A program made the translations under genes and the position numbers. The notes under the pieces were generated by a model. That model was not told where the DNA came from. It did not search any database and saw nothing but the letters and a program-made list of their open reading frames with translations. A stretch of DNA of 64,000 nucleotides, from the NCBI GenBank assembly GCA_965275915.1, contig CBDHYI010000007.1:496001-560000 (forward strand), written 5' to 3'. Positions 7,891-16,611 of the stretch are shown piece by piece. How positions within the stretch are numbered: position 1 is the first letter of the stretch; the number at the start of each line of letters is the position of its first letter. Source of the stretch: JBDWFY01 sp965275915. Lineage in GTDB: Bacteria > Pseudomonadota > Alphaproteobacteria > Rhizobiales > Stappiaceae.

Positions 7891-9159
7891 ATGGACAACT
7901 CAGTTTCAGAGAACGCGCCTGGGCCGCTCTCCGGTTTACGCGTGCTGGACCTGTCGAGAATCCTGGCGGGACCGACCGCGACCCAGTTGCTGGGCGATCT
8001 TGGCGCGGAAATCATCAAGATCGAACGGCCGGTCCGCGGAGATGATACACGAGGATGGGGACCACCCTTTCTGAAGGACAAAGAGGGCAACGATACCCGG
8101 GAAAGCGCCTACTACCTGTCGTCCAACCGCAACAAAAATTCCGTTGCCATTAATCTTGCCAGCGAAGAGGGCCAATCGCTGATCCGGTCTCTCGCGGAAA
8201 AATCGGACATTCTGGTCGAAAACTTCAAGGTTGGCGACTTGAAACGCTATGGGCTTGACTATGACAGTCTCAAGGATGCCAATCCGGGACTGATCTACTG
8301 TTCCATTACCGGTTTCGGCCAGACAGGTCCTTATTCCAACCGGGCCGGTTACGATTTTCTGATTCAGGGCATGGGCGGCCTGATGAGCATCACCGGCGAT
8401 CCGGATGAGGACGGCGGAAGGCCGATGAAAGCAGGCGTCGGCATCGCGGATGTCATGTGCGGCATGTATGCCTGCACGGCCATCTTGGCAGCGCTGAATG
8501 CACGCCATGCTTCGGGGAAAGGCCAGTATATCGACATTGCGCTTCTTGACTGTCAGGTCGCGTGGCTGATCAATCAGGGCGTTGCCCATCTGGTGTCCGG
8601 AGACACACCGAAGCGCCTGGGCAACGGGCATCCGACCATTGTTCCTTATGAGACCTTTCCGGCGAGCGATACCGATTTCATCATCGCCACCGGCAATGAT
8701 GATCAGTTCCGGCGGCTGTGCATCCTTCTAGGCGATCCCTCGCTGCCGGACGATCCGCGTTTTACCAAAAACGCCGACCGCGTCCGCAATCGCGATGCCG
8801 TTCTTCCCATCCTGCGGTCCCTCACCATAAAAAAGACCGCCGGAGAATGGATCGCCCTCCTTGAGGAGGCCGGCGTTCCCGGCGGGCCGGTCAACACCAT
8901 CACGCAGGTATTTCAGGATCCGCACATTCTTCACCGCGGCATGAAACTCTCAATGCCGCACGCTCTGACAGCGGACAGCACCGTGTCGCTGATCGGCAAC
9001 CCGATCAAGATGAGCGGGACGCCTGTGCATTATCAGAAGGCACCGCCGCGCCTTGGCGAACATACGGCCGACATATTGTCCGGAATTCTTGGATTGGATG
9101 AAATGAAAATTGCGCAGTTGGTCGCAACAGGAGCGATCGCGCTGGGAGAAGACGTATGA
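7891..9159 (+). CDS. class III CoA-transferase (CaiB/BaiF family)
   Basis: About 422 residues. The family moves CoA between carboxylic acids through an aspartyl-CoA intermediate. Motifs seen: LSGLRVLDLSRILAGP and LGDLGAEIIKIERP at the N-terminus, SSNRNKNSVAINL, DILVENFKVG, YCSITGFGQTGPYSNRAGYD, and KAGVGIADVMCGMYACTAI, which holds the nucleophilic aspartate. The ATG at 7891 gives a normal N-terminus; a GTG four codons earlier (7879) is an alternative. The stop overlaps the start of the next gene (ATGA), so the two are translationally coupled. The order resembles formyl-CoA transferase plus oxalyl-CoA decarboxylase, but the CitE-like neighbour suggests another dicarboxylate substrate. Substrate unproven. 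Confidence 0.92.
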   Translation: MDNSVSENAPGPLSGLRVLDLSRILAGPTATQLLGDLGAEIIKIERPVRGDDTRGWGPPFLKDKEGNDTRESAYYLSSNRNKNSVAINLASEEGQSLIRSLAEKSDILVENFKVGDLKRYGLDYDSLKDANPGLIYCSITGFGQTGPYSNRAGYDFLIQGMGGLMSITGDPDEDGGRPMKAGVGIADVMCGMYACTAILAALNARHASGKGQYIDIALLDCQVAWLINQGVAHLVSGDTPKRLGNGHPTIVPYETFPASDTDFIIATGNDDQFRRLCILLGDPSLPDDPRFTKNADRVRNRDAVLPILRSLTIKKTAGEWIALLEEAGVPGGPVNTITQVFQDPHILHRGMKLSMPHALTADSTVSLIGNPIKMSGTPVHYQKAPPRLGEHTADILSGILGLDEMKIAQLVATGAIALGEDV

Positions 9160-10784
9160 ACGGAGCTGACCTGATCGCCGGAAAACTGGCGGCAGTGGGA
9201 TGTCGATTTGCCTTCGGCATTCCCGGCGGCGAGGTGCTGGCGCTTATGGGCGCACTGGATGAGGCCGGCATAAAATTTGTTCTGACAAAGCACGAAAATG
9301 CCGCCGGATTCATGGCTGAGGGTGTCTGGCATGCGCAGTCGGCTGAAAAGATCGCCGCGCCGGGCATTCTCCTTGCGACCATCGGTCCCGGCGTCGCCAA
9401 CGCAATCAATGTCGTTGCCAACGCGATGCAGGACCGGGTGCCGCTGATCTTTCTGACCGGATGCGTTGACGGTGCTGAAGCGGAAACCTACACCCACCAG
9501 GTGTTCGATCATCAGGCCCTGGTGCGCCCGGTCGTTAAAGGAAGCTTTCGGGCCTGCTCCGGTGCCATCGGCCCGATGATGGAAAAGGCCATCGCGCTGT
9601 CTCTGGAAGGACAGCCGGGCCCCGTGCATGTGGATGTCCCGATTTCCGTTGCCGAAAACGCGACCGATGAAGTCCTCGACAGGACGCCGCCGAATATCCT
9701 GAACCCCGACGAGCTGATGGTCGGCAGCGGGACGCTGGAGGCGGCAAGAGCTCTGTTGACAGAAGCACGAAAACCGCTGGCAATCGCCGGTGTCGACGCA
9801 GTGAACGAAAATGCCGGCCCGGCCATCGCCGACTTCTGCGAACGGTTCGATATCCCGCTGATCACGACTTACAAAGGCAAGGGCCTGATGGACGAACGCC
9901 ACCCGCTTTGCCTGGGTGGTGCCGGCTTGTCGCCGAAAGCCGACAAAATTCTGATGCCGCTGATCGGAGAAGCCGATCTCATCCTGCTGCTTGGTTACGA
10001 CCCGATTGAAATGCGCATCGGCTGGCGCAATCCCTGGGACAAAAACACGAAGGTTATTGAGATAACCGCCGTTGCCCGCACCCACGGCATGCACAGTGTC
10101 AGCCACGAGTTGCGCGGCGGATTGAAACCGACATTGGCGCAGCTCAGCAACGGCCTGTCCAATGTGCCCAAGTGGGAAAACGGTGCAGCCGAGGCCGCAG
10201 GGCATGCATTGAAACAGGCCTTTGCCGCCGAGCGCGAAGGGTTCGGACCGGGAACGGTTTTTGAAACCCTGCGACAGGTGTTTCCTGAAAACACGCTCGC
10301 AACCGCCGACAGCGGCGCCCACCGCATTCTCGTCAGCCAGATGTGGGACTGCTACGGCCCGCGCGGCATGATACAGTCGTCGGCTCTCTGCACCATGGGA
10401 TGTGCGCTGCCGATGGGAATCGGACACATGCTCGCCGATCCCGACAGGCCGGCTCTGGTGTTCGTGGGCGATGCGGGCCTGGAAATGGGCCTTGGCGAAC
10501 TTGCGACGCTGCGGGACCTGAAACTGCCTGTGGTGATCTGTGTCCTGGTCGATACCAGTCTTGCACTCATCGAGTTGAAGCAGCGCACCTCGCAAAGGCC
10601 GAATGTCGGCGTCGATTTCGATGAGACAGATTTCCCGGCGCTTGCCAAAGCCCTTGGCGGCCACGGCGTTTGGATCGACACGAAAGGCGATCTGGAGCGG
10701 GAGGCGGCTGACGCATTGAACCGAAACACGTTTACGGTTCTGGCCTGCCGGATCGAGCGCCGCGCATATGATGGCAAGTTCTAG
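9156..10784 (+). CDS. thiamine-diphosphate-dependent enzyme, acetolactate synthase/oxalyl-CoA decarboxylase-like
   Basis: A 542-residue enzyme of the decarboxylase/synthase ThDP superfamily. The PYR domain is at residues about 1-165 and holds the activating glutamate in KHENAAGFMAEG (about residue 47). The central domain is at about 190-330 and the PP domain at about 370-520 with GDAGLEMGLGELATL. In the standard GDG-x26-NN ThDP/Mg motif the asparagines are expected near VLVDTSLALI, but here the sequence has Asp-Thr, so metal coordination may differ. Translationally coupled to the CoA-transferase and overlapping the end of the convergent MOSC gene by four bases. Candidate reactions are decarboxylation of a 2-oxoacyl compound or an oxalyl-CoA-like thioester; the specific substrate cannot be read from the sequence. 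Confidence 0.85.
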   Translation: MNGADLIAGKLAAVGCRFAFGIPGGEVLALMGALDEAGIKFVLTKHENAAGFMAEGVWHAQSAEKIAAPGILLATIGPGVANAINVVANAMQDRVPLIFLTGCVDGAEAETYTHQVFDHQALVRPVVKGSFRACSGAIGPMMEKAIALSLEGQPGPVHVDVPISVAENATDEVLDRTPPNILNPDELMVGSGTLEAARALLTEARKPLAIAGVDAVNENAGPAIADFCERFDIPLITTYKGKGLMDERHPLCLGGAGLSPKADKILMPLIGEADLILLLGYDPIEMRIGWRNPWDKNTKVIEITAVARTHGMHSVSHELRGGLKPTLAQLSNGLSNVPKWENGAAEAAGHALKQAFAAEREGFGPGTVFETLRQVFPENTLATADSGAHRILVSQMWDCYGPRGMIQSSALCTMGCALPMGIGHMLADPDRPALVFVGDAGLEMGLGELATLRDLKLPVVICVLVDTSLALIELKQRTSQRPNVGVDFDETDFPALAKALGGHGVWIDTKGDLEREAADALNRNTFTVLACRIERRAYDGKF

Positions 10785-11275
10785 AGAGTGTCTTGTTTAT
10801 GTTGGATCGGAATCACCGGATCGCCGATCTCAATCGTTCCTTCCTCAAGAACGCTTGCCGTGATTCCGCCGTGCCCCCGCATGGCTGTGAACCCTCCCTC
10901 GCCCAGCGCCGCCTCCATCTTGGAACAGGGTGCACACAGCCCCGTGCCATGAAGGACCGCGGCGCCGATCCGGAATGAGGATTTTCTGAGTGCCAGCAAG
11001 TTGATGCCGCTGACAACCAGATTTCGTCTGAGCATCTCCGGAGACAGGTCGCCCCGGCACGCCAAAGCGGCGATAACCGCCAGGTGCTCGTGCTGAATGA
11101 GCGAAACGGCTCTCTTACCCGGATTTTCCCGGTAGTCCTCCGAAAGACCTGACGTCACAATGACGGCCTTGCGAAGGCTTTTGACGGCTCCGCCGCGCTC
11201 AGCCCGAACACCGATCCAGGTCAGCGTTCCGCCGGACGCAAAACGCGACATCATCGCCGTCATTTCCGGGCTCAA
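10781..11275 (-). CDS. MOSC-domain protein
   Basis: A 164-residue MOSC (molybdenum cofactor sulfurase C-terminal) domain protein. The family binds or transfers sulfur through a conserved cysteine and includes YiiM-like proteins and mARC. Hallmarks: RRNLVVSGINLLAL, RIGAAVLHGTGLCAPCSKME with the conserved cysteine pair, and AMRGHGGITASVLEEG. A TTG start at 11275 has AAGGA eight bases upstream; ATG codons at 11263 and 11254 are alternatives. Stop overlaps that of the convergent ThDP gene. It is short and has no N-terminal beta-barrel or ferredoxin partner, as in many single-domain alphaproteobacterial copies. Role in detoxifying hydroxylated bases or in sulfur handling is family knowledge, not shown here. 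Confidence 0.88.
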   Translation of the reverse strand: MSPEMTAMMSRFASGGTLTWIGVRAERGGAVKSLRKAVIVTSGLSEDYRENPGKRAVSLIQHEHLAVIAALACRGDLSPEMLRRNLVVSGINLLALRKSSFRIGAAVLHGTGLCAPCSKMEAALGEGGFTAMRGHGGITASVLEEGTIEIGDPVIPIQHKQDTL

Positions 11276-11308
11276 CAGGCTGTTCCTTCGGGGAGAAACG
11301 GTTTGCCC

Positions 11309-11785
11309 CTATCGCGCAAGCGCTTTTTCCGCGATTTTTGCAAAAACACCATCAAGCTCAGTCGCCAATTCCTTCAGATTTTCACCCCCCTCGTCCATGT
11401 AGGGCGCAAACACGAAACTGGGCGTCTTCCAGGCAAGGGTTGCTCCGCCATCTTCGTTTTCGGCAATGTAAAAGCGGATGGGAGCCTCGATCCCGGCCGC
11501 TATGCTCGCATCCAGCATCCGGCGTGCGTAGTCATTGCGGTAGACGCCCATGACCCGGTTTCCCAGAATATCGAACCCCTGCCCCTTCGCACCGGCGGAG
11601 GCGCTGGCCTGGGTGACCAGGCCCATTTTTTCCTCTTTGATGGCCGCCTTGAGACGATCGACAAGATCCGCATAGGCAATATCCGTATTGAACACCTGCC
11701 AACCCTCACGCGGTGCGATGGGTTGGTCTGCAGCGAAGGTTGATGTCGCAAAAAGAACGATCAAAGCGGAAAGAAGAAAACGCAT
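11309..11785 (-). CDS. DUF302-family periplasmic protein
   Basis: A 158-residue exported protein: signal peptide at residues 1-18 (MRFLLSALIVLFATSTFAA) and then a DUF302-like alpha/beta domain. Features consistent with the family are the region around DLVDRLKAAIKEEKMGLVTQASAS, LGNRVMGVYRNDYARRMLDAS, and EAPIRFYIAENEDGG followed by TLAWKTPSFVF. The ATG at 11785 has AAGGTGA seven bases upstream and starts the signal peptide exactly; upstream in-frame sequence to 11947 lacks protein features. The family binds small ligands and is often found near sulfur or thiol systems; here the YeeE/YedE transporter gene lies upstream on the same strand. Function unknown. Confidence 0.83.
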   Translation of the reverse strand: MRFLLSALIVLFATSTFAADQPIAPREGWQVFNTDIAYADLVDRLKAAIKEEKMGLVTQASASAGAKGQGFDILGNRVMGVYRNDYARRMLDASIAAGIEAPIRFYIAENEDGGATLAWKTPSFVFAPYMDEGGENLKELATELDGVFAKIAEKALAR

Positions 11786-12057
11786 TGTGTCACCTTTTTC
11801 AGAAGCACCGCCAAAGATATCGGGCTGACTGTGAACGGTTTGGGAAGACGTGTCCGCCTGAAGAAAACCAGGGCTCGCAAAGGTATCCAACCTTTGCTTC
11901 TCCCTGGTTCTCTCCATTCGAATACTTCTTTCAAAACAGAATTGCATGAAATTAATAGGTCCTGAGCCTAATTCAACCTCGACGAACCGCCGCCGGAAAT
12001 TGCGCGCCCGTCAATCACAAATTTGCGAGGGATCTGAAGCGGCATGCCCCGGCCGGG

Positions 12058-13224
12058 TCAGTCGGTCCCGTATCTGGCCTTATAGCGGGATCCGACGATG
12101 CTCCCCAGAAAACCGAACACCAGCCATCCCCAGCCGTGAAGCGATCCTGAAATCAGCCCGCCAAGATAAGCACCGATGTTGCAGCCATAGGCCAGCCGGG
12201 CGCCGTAACCCATGAGCAGGCCGCCCACGATGGCCGTCAGCAGTCCGCGCACGCTGATATTGAGCACCGGCGCAAAGCGACCCGCCAGTCCCGCCGCAAA
12301 CATGGCGCCCAGAATAATTCCGAAGTTCATGACGGAGGTGGCATCCGCCATCACGCTGCGCTCAATCCGGCCCATGCTGTTTGACCAGTAAGTCCAGGTC
12401 TCGATCGGAACCCCCGCGGCATAAAACCATTTGGCTCCCCACAGCGCGAAACCGGATGTGATCCCCCAGGGACGCCCCAGAACGAGGACCGTGGCGACGG
12501 AAACGACCACCAGCATCATAGCCCCCAGAAAATAGGACCAGGGGCCAGTGAGGAAGGACCCAGTCCGCGCGGAGGGAGCAATATCCCCATGCCGCTTCCG
12601 CTCAAAATGGACCGAAGCCAACGCAATGAGACCCAAAAGTGCCGCAGTCGCCGCCAGCGCACCGAAGGCACCGAACGAACGAACCAGCGACATGGCGGGC
12701 AATCTGGGCAGTTGGTTCCACTCCGGCAAATGCGCGGTTGCAATGACCGATCCAAGGACAAAGAAAATCAGAGTGATGACCATTCGGGTCGATCCACCGC
12801 CGACCGTAAACAACGTTCCGGACGCGCAACTGCCGCCCAATTGCATGCCGATGCCGAACAAAAAAGCGCCGATGGCAGCCGACACCCCGAACGGAAATAC
12901 GAATCCGTTGGCGGAGAGGCCGATGTCCCTGCCGTAGTAAAATAGGGGAAACGTGATGGCGGATGTCACGATTATCAACAGTAATTGAGCACGAAGACCC
13001 GCACCGCGCCGTTCGACCACGAACCGGTGCCAGGCTGCCGTAAATCCGAACTTGGCGTGGTAGAGCGAAAAGCCTGCCAGACCACCAATTAGCGCAGCAA
13101 TTCCAATATTTTGTCCGCCCACCTGCCAGGCGAGAACAGCTGCGACAATTAGCCCAAAAGCCGCCGCACCAGGAACAACTTTTTGTGTGTTGCTTGTAAT
13201 CGCTGATCTCGTGACTTTTGTCAT
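12058..13224 (-). CDS. YeeE/YedE-family sulfur (thiosulfate-type) transporter, fused two-repeat form
   Basis: A 388-residue inner-membrane protein with about ten hydrophobic segments. It has the two cysteine signatures of the family, one per half: FGIGMQLGGSCASGTLF near residues 120-137 and ARLAYGCNIGAYLGG near the C-terminus. In the thiosulfate transporter TsuA these conserved cysteines relay the substrate across the membrane (family knowledge). The ATG at 13224 has GGAAGGA upstream. The DUF302 gene follows 272 bases downstream on the same strand. A second, split YeeE/YedE system lies at 27.7-28.6 kb, so the organism has at least two. Substrate (thiosulfate, sulfide or other reduced sulfur) is inferred. 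Confidence 0.9.
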   Translation of the reverse strand: MTKVTRSAITSNTQKVVPGAAAFGLIVAAVLAWQVGGQNIGIAALIGGLAGFSLYHAKFGFTAAWHRFVVERRGAGLRAQLLLIIVTSAITFPLFYYGRDIGLSANGFVFPFGVSAAIGAFLFGIGMQLGGSCASGTLFTVGGGSTRMVITLIFFVLGSVIATAHLPEWNQLPRLPAMSLVRSFGAFGALAATAALLGLIALASVHFERKRHGDIAPSARTGSFLTGPWSYFLGAMMLVVVSVATVLVLGRPWGITSGFALWGAKWFYAAGVPIETWTYWSNSMGRIERSVMADATSVMNFGIILGAMFAAGLAGRFAPVLNISVRGLLTAIVGGLLMGYGARLAYGCNIGAYLGGLISGSLHGWGWLVFGFLGSIVGSRYKARYGTD

Positions 13225-13361
13225 AGCTATTCCTTCCGCCGGACAAGCGGAATTTCTAAGGTTATAACGGTGTTGGGGACTATAATTGCCACTATCTGCT
13301 GTTGGAATTCACAACATGGCGATGTGGTTTTGACGAACCTGACCGAACAGGGAATTTCAAT

Positions 13362-14747
13362 ATGAAGCCAGTTGATCTCTTCGGCTACGAGCTTTCGGTA
13401 AGTACCGATGAGGCGGTTGAATCGTGGAACAAGACGATCCTCGCCTTTCTGGCCCATGCCGCGGTGACGCCGGATCACCTTCAGGCCGCGATGGCAAAAG
13501 CGGAAACCTTTCCCATGGCTCAGATTGCCAAGGGCTATTTCTGCATGCTGCTTGGCCGCAAAGAACTGATCGAGACCGCGAAAGACGCCCATGCGACGGC
13601 CGAAAAGCAAGCGCAAGAGATCGGAATTACAGCGCGGGAACAGCGCTATCTGGACGGGCTGAAATTCATGCTTGGCGGACAGTATGTCCGGGCTGCTGAC
13701 ACACTCAATCTGGTCCTGACCGACTGTCCGGAAGACGCACTGGCGGCAAAGCTTGTCCATGCGATCCGCTTCATCCTGGGCGATGCGAAAGGCATGCGCG
13801 CATCGCTTGAGCAGGTGCTGGGGGCATATTCGGACAAACATCCGGCAGCCGGTTACATGTACGGCTGTTATGCCTTCGCGCTGGAAGAGACCGGCGAGTA
13901 TGAACGCGCCGAACGGATGGGCCGGTCGGCCCTCGATCTTGCCGGGGACGATGCCTGGGGTCTTCATGCCGTTGCCCACGTCTATGACATGACCGGACGG
14001 GCCGATGATGGCGTGGAATGGATGCGCGCCCGGCCGGAAGCCTGGTCTCACTGCAACAATTTCCGCTATCACTGCTGGTGGCACCTCGCCCTGATGCATC
14101 TGGATCGGGGTGAAATTGACGAAGTTCTGGCGCTTTACGACAATGAGGTGAGGCAGGACAGAACTGACGACTATCGGGACATTTCAAACGGCGCGTCGCT
14201 TCTGAGCCGGCTCGAAGTGGATGGCGTCAATGTCGGCAATCGCTGGGAAGAGCTCGCCGTATTGTCTGAAAAAAGAACGGCCGACAATTGCGTGGTCTTT
14301 GCCGATCTGCACTACATGCTGTCTTTGAACGGCGGCAACCGGCAGGAAGCCGCCAACCGGCTGATGACCAACGTTGTGGCGCTGGCTGACCGGCAGGACA
14401 CCGATATGGCAAAGGTTGCAGCCGAAGCGGGCGTACCCGCCATGACCGGTCTTGAGGCTTATCGGGACGGAAACTATTTCTCCGCCTTCAAAAATCTCTC
14501 AGCGGCCCTCCCCCACCTGCAGAAAGTGGGGGGATCCCATGCCCAGCGCGATGTATTTGACCGCCTGACCATTGAGGCTGCAATCCGCTCAGGTCACGCC
14601 AAAGATGCCGATGACCTCCTGAAAGACAGGCTCAGCAGGCGCGGCGGCGTAGACGGCTATGCGGCACGACGGTTTGAACTTGTCGAGAAAATGCTTAAAG
14701 CTTCGGAACTGATGCAGGACAAGCAGCGTTTTGCCATTGTCTCCTAG
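13362..14747 (+). CDS. TPR-domain protein similar to TTC38
   Basis: A 461-residue soluble alpha-helical protein. The repeats are degenerate tetratricopeptides, for example KGYFCMLLGRKELIETAKDA, QRYLDGLKFMLGGQYVRAAD and GCYAFALEETGEYERAERMG. The block WGLHAVAHVYDMTGRADDG and the cysteine/histidine-rich FRYHCWWHLALMHLDRGE are characteristic of the TTC38 family shared by animals and proteobacteria. No signal peptide, so cytoplasmic. The ATG at 13362 is preceded by AGGGA. Flanked by the divergent YeeE gene and the OpgC gene; not obviously linked to either. Biochemical function of the family is unknown. Confidence 0.87.
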   Translation: MKPVDLFGYELSVSTDEAVESWNKTILAFLAHAAVTPDHLQAAMAKAETFPMAQIAKGYFCMLLGRKELIETAKDAHATAEKQAQEIGITAREQRYLDGLKFMLGGQYVRAADTLNLVLTDCPEDALAAKLVHAIRFILGDAKGMRASLEQVLGAYSDKHPAAGYMYGCYAFALEETGEYERAERMGRSALDLAGDDAWGLHAVAHVYDMTGRADDGVEWMRARPEAWSHCNNFRYHCWWHLALMHLDRGEIDEVLALYDNEVRQDRTDDYRDISNGASLLSRLEVDGVNVGNRWEELAVLSEKRTADNCVVFADLHYMLSLNGGNRQEAANRLMTNVVALADRQDTDMAKVAAEAGVPAMTGLEAYRDGNYFSAFKNLSAALPHLQKVGGSHAQRDVFDRLTIEAAIRSGHAKDADDLLKDRLSRRGGVDGYAARRFELVEKMLKASELMQDKQRFAIVS

Positions 14748-14909
14748 AGACCGGTGACCAGTACTTGAACGACGATATTGCCCTGAAGTCACTGGCCCAC
14801 AGCGATCCGGGCGTTTGTTTGCGGCCTGTCTGCTTCACAGTCGGAACGAAAAACCCCGTCGATCAGGTGCGGTGCCACAGGCACGAAGATTCAATCCGCC
14901 AGGACAGAA

Positions 14910-16211
14910 ATGACTGAACAAAAACAATCATCTGCAGGGCACACTCCCATACCGCACGCGCGGGTCAGAGATCCCCGGCTGGATTTCTTCCGCGGGATCG
15001 GAATGTATATCATCTTCGTCGCCCATATGAACTGGAGCCCGTTTTTCTGGTGGATACCGGCGCGATTTGGTTTTTCCGACGCAACGGAAATTTTTGTTTT
15101 CTGTTCGGGTATGGCGTCTGCAATTGCGTTTGCCAAAGTCTTCGACAATCACGGCATGCTGATGGGGGTGGCGCGCGTCGCCCACAGGACCTGGCAGGTC
15201 TACTGGTCACATATCTTAATGTTCCTCACCATCGCCATGATGCTGGCGGCCATAGACGCCAGCCCGCTGGGCGGACGCGATTACACCAACATACTCAATC
15301 TTGATGTGTTCTTTAACGATACGAGCAATGTACTGCCGGCCCTGTTCACGCTGACCTATGTGCCGAATTACTTCGATATCCTGCCCATGTATATCGGCAT
15401 TCTCATTATGCTGCCGATTGTCATGGGTCTTTCGAAAATCAGCCCGGCACTTGCAGGTGTCTTTGTCGTGGGAATGTGGTTGTCTGCACAACTGTTTCAC
15501 ATCAATCTGCCGGCTGAACCCTGGTCGGAAAGGAAATGGTTTTTCAATCCTTTCGCCTGGCAGTTGGTCTTCTTTACCGGTTTTGCCCTGATGCGCGGCT
15601 GGATTCCGGCCCCGCCGGTTGATCGCCGCCTTGTTATCCTGTGCATCGCCTATCTGGTCGTTTCGCTCCCGTTTGCCTATTATCACATCTATAATGCGCA
15701 GCCTGAGAATGAAACGCTCCAGGCACTGGCCGGTTTCCTGAAGGCGACGCGGGAGGAGTACAGACCTCTCATCAGCAAGACGAATGTCGGTTTGCTGCGT
15801 TACCTCCACTTCCTGGCGCTGGCTTACGTGGCGTGGGTTGCCGTTGGCGAAGGCGGCAAACGCCTGCTTTCAAGCGGCCTCTGGGGCAGGCTCGTCAAGG
15901 CCATCCAGAAAGTCGGACAGCAATCCCTTGCCGTATTTCTGTCCAGCATGGTCCTGGCCCAGTTGTTCAGCGTATTGCGCGATCAGACGACGCCGCCTCC
16001 GGCAGCGCCGATGATGCTGAACCTGTACTACATACTGGCAGCCTTCGTTATCCTGACGATTATTGCCTACGTCGTGGGCTGGTTTAAGTCGACTCCCTGG
16101 AAAAAACCATCAAAGACGGCTCTCGCCGGCGGTCCGACCCGGCATGAAGTCAAGGTCCAGGACGGGACCGGCAAACCGAAGGGACAGGGCGCGTTTACCC
16201 CGGCCGAGTAG
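14910..16211 (+). CDS. opgC: OpgC-type membrane acyltransferase (periplasmic glucan succinylation)
   Basis: A 433-residue integral membrane protein with about ten hydrophobic helices. The N-terminal block RDPRLDFFRGIGMYIIFVAHM is the OpgC/acyltransferase-3-like signature with a conserved Arg-Asp and histidine. OpgC proteins add succinyl groups to osmoregulated periplasmic glucans (family knowledge). A glucan synthase opgH gene lies immediately downstream in convergent orientation, which supports this role. The C-terminal 60 residues are polar and low-complexity, likely cytoplasmic. The ATG at 14910 follows an open 160-base gap after the TPR gene, so it probably has its own promoter. opgG and opgD are not in the window. 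Confidence 0.87.
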   Translation: MTEQKQSSAGHTPIPHARVRDPRLDFFRGIGMYIIFVAHMNWSPFFWWIPARFGFSDATEIFVFCSGMASAIAFAKVFDNHGMLMGVARVAHRTWQVYWSHILMFLTIAMMLAAIDASPLGGRDYTNILNLDVFFNDTSNVLPALFTLTYVPNYFDILPMYIGILIMLPIVMGLSKISPALAGVFVVGMWLSAQLFHINLPAEPWSERKWFFNPFAWQLVFFTGFALMRGWIPAPPVDRRLVILCIAYLVVSLPFAYYHIYNAQPENETLQALAGFLKATREEYRPLISKTNVGLLRYLHFLALAYVAWVAVGEGGKRLLSSGLWGRLVKAIQKVGQQSLAVFLSSMVLAQLFSVLRDQTTPPPAAPMMLNLYYILAAFVILTIIAYVVGWFKSTPWKKPSKTALAGGPTRHEVKVQDGTGKPKGQGAFTPAE

Positions 16212-16241
16212 GCTTCAGGAAACCCTCCGGGCGCAGCTACG

Positions 16242-16278
16242 AAACCCGATCGGAACAGTCCCGTCGGGTTTGTCTTTT
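16242..16278 (+). terminator. rho-independent terminator after opgC
   Basis: AAACCCGA at 16242-16249 pairs perfectly with TCGGGTTT at 16264-16271, and the stem is followed by GTCTTTT. It lies 30 bases after the opgC stop and fits an intrinsic terminator on the plus strand. Confidence 0.8.
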
Positions 16279-16492
16279 GGGAAACCGGACCTGTTTCCGC
16301 TGTCCACCCACAGCTTAGTCTCGCTCGCGCCGGATCGGGCGCGACAGTTTGTGGTAGCGCAACAACTTGCTTTCAATGCAGGCCTACAATAAAGCAGATC
16401 CGGAGAATCAGGATGTCATGCTAAAACAAAAAACCAGATTGCTGGTGCGTAGCGATGACGCGGGCTCCTGCTGGTCATCCACCATTGAATGC

Positions 16493-16558
16493 CTCAGGGT
16501 GCGGACGCATAAATCGGCTCCTACCATTTTCAGCCAATTTATGGATCCGCACCCTGAG
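16493..16558. repeat. long intergenic inverted repeat, 27-nt arms
   Basis: Bases 16493-16519 (starting CTCAGGGTGCGG) and 16532-16558 (ending CCGCACCCTGAG) are complementary at 24 of 27 positions, with a 12-base loop. It sits between the convergent opgC and opgH genes, 54 bases from the opgH stop, and has no T tract on either side, so it is not a standard terminator. Size and position resemble REP/RIME-type palindromic units of rhizobia or a minimal non-autonomous element. The rest of the gap 16279-16492 holds nothing I recognise. Confidence 0.7.
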
Positions 16559-16611
16559 CCCATCTGGAACCGACAAGCAAACCAGGACTCCTGTCTTCGC
16601 CCGGTTCCCGG

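Noticed and set aside
9033..10664. A 543-codon open frame on the minus strand opposite the ThDP-enzyme gene
   Set aside because: It is an antisense shadow of a gene with clear family motifs; the translation shows no domain and high Arg/Gly/His composition typical of antisense frames in GC-rich DNA.
13227..14099. A 290-codon minus-strand open frame opposite the TPR gene
   Set aside because: Overlaps a coding region with TTC38-family motifs on the plus strand; no motif of its own.
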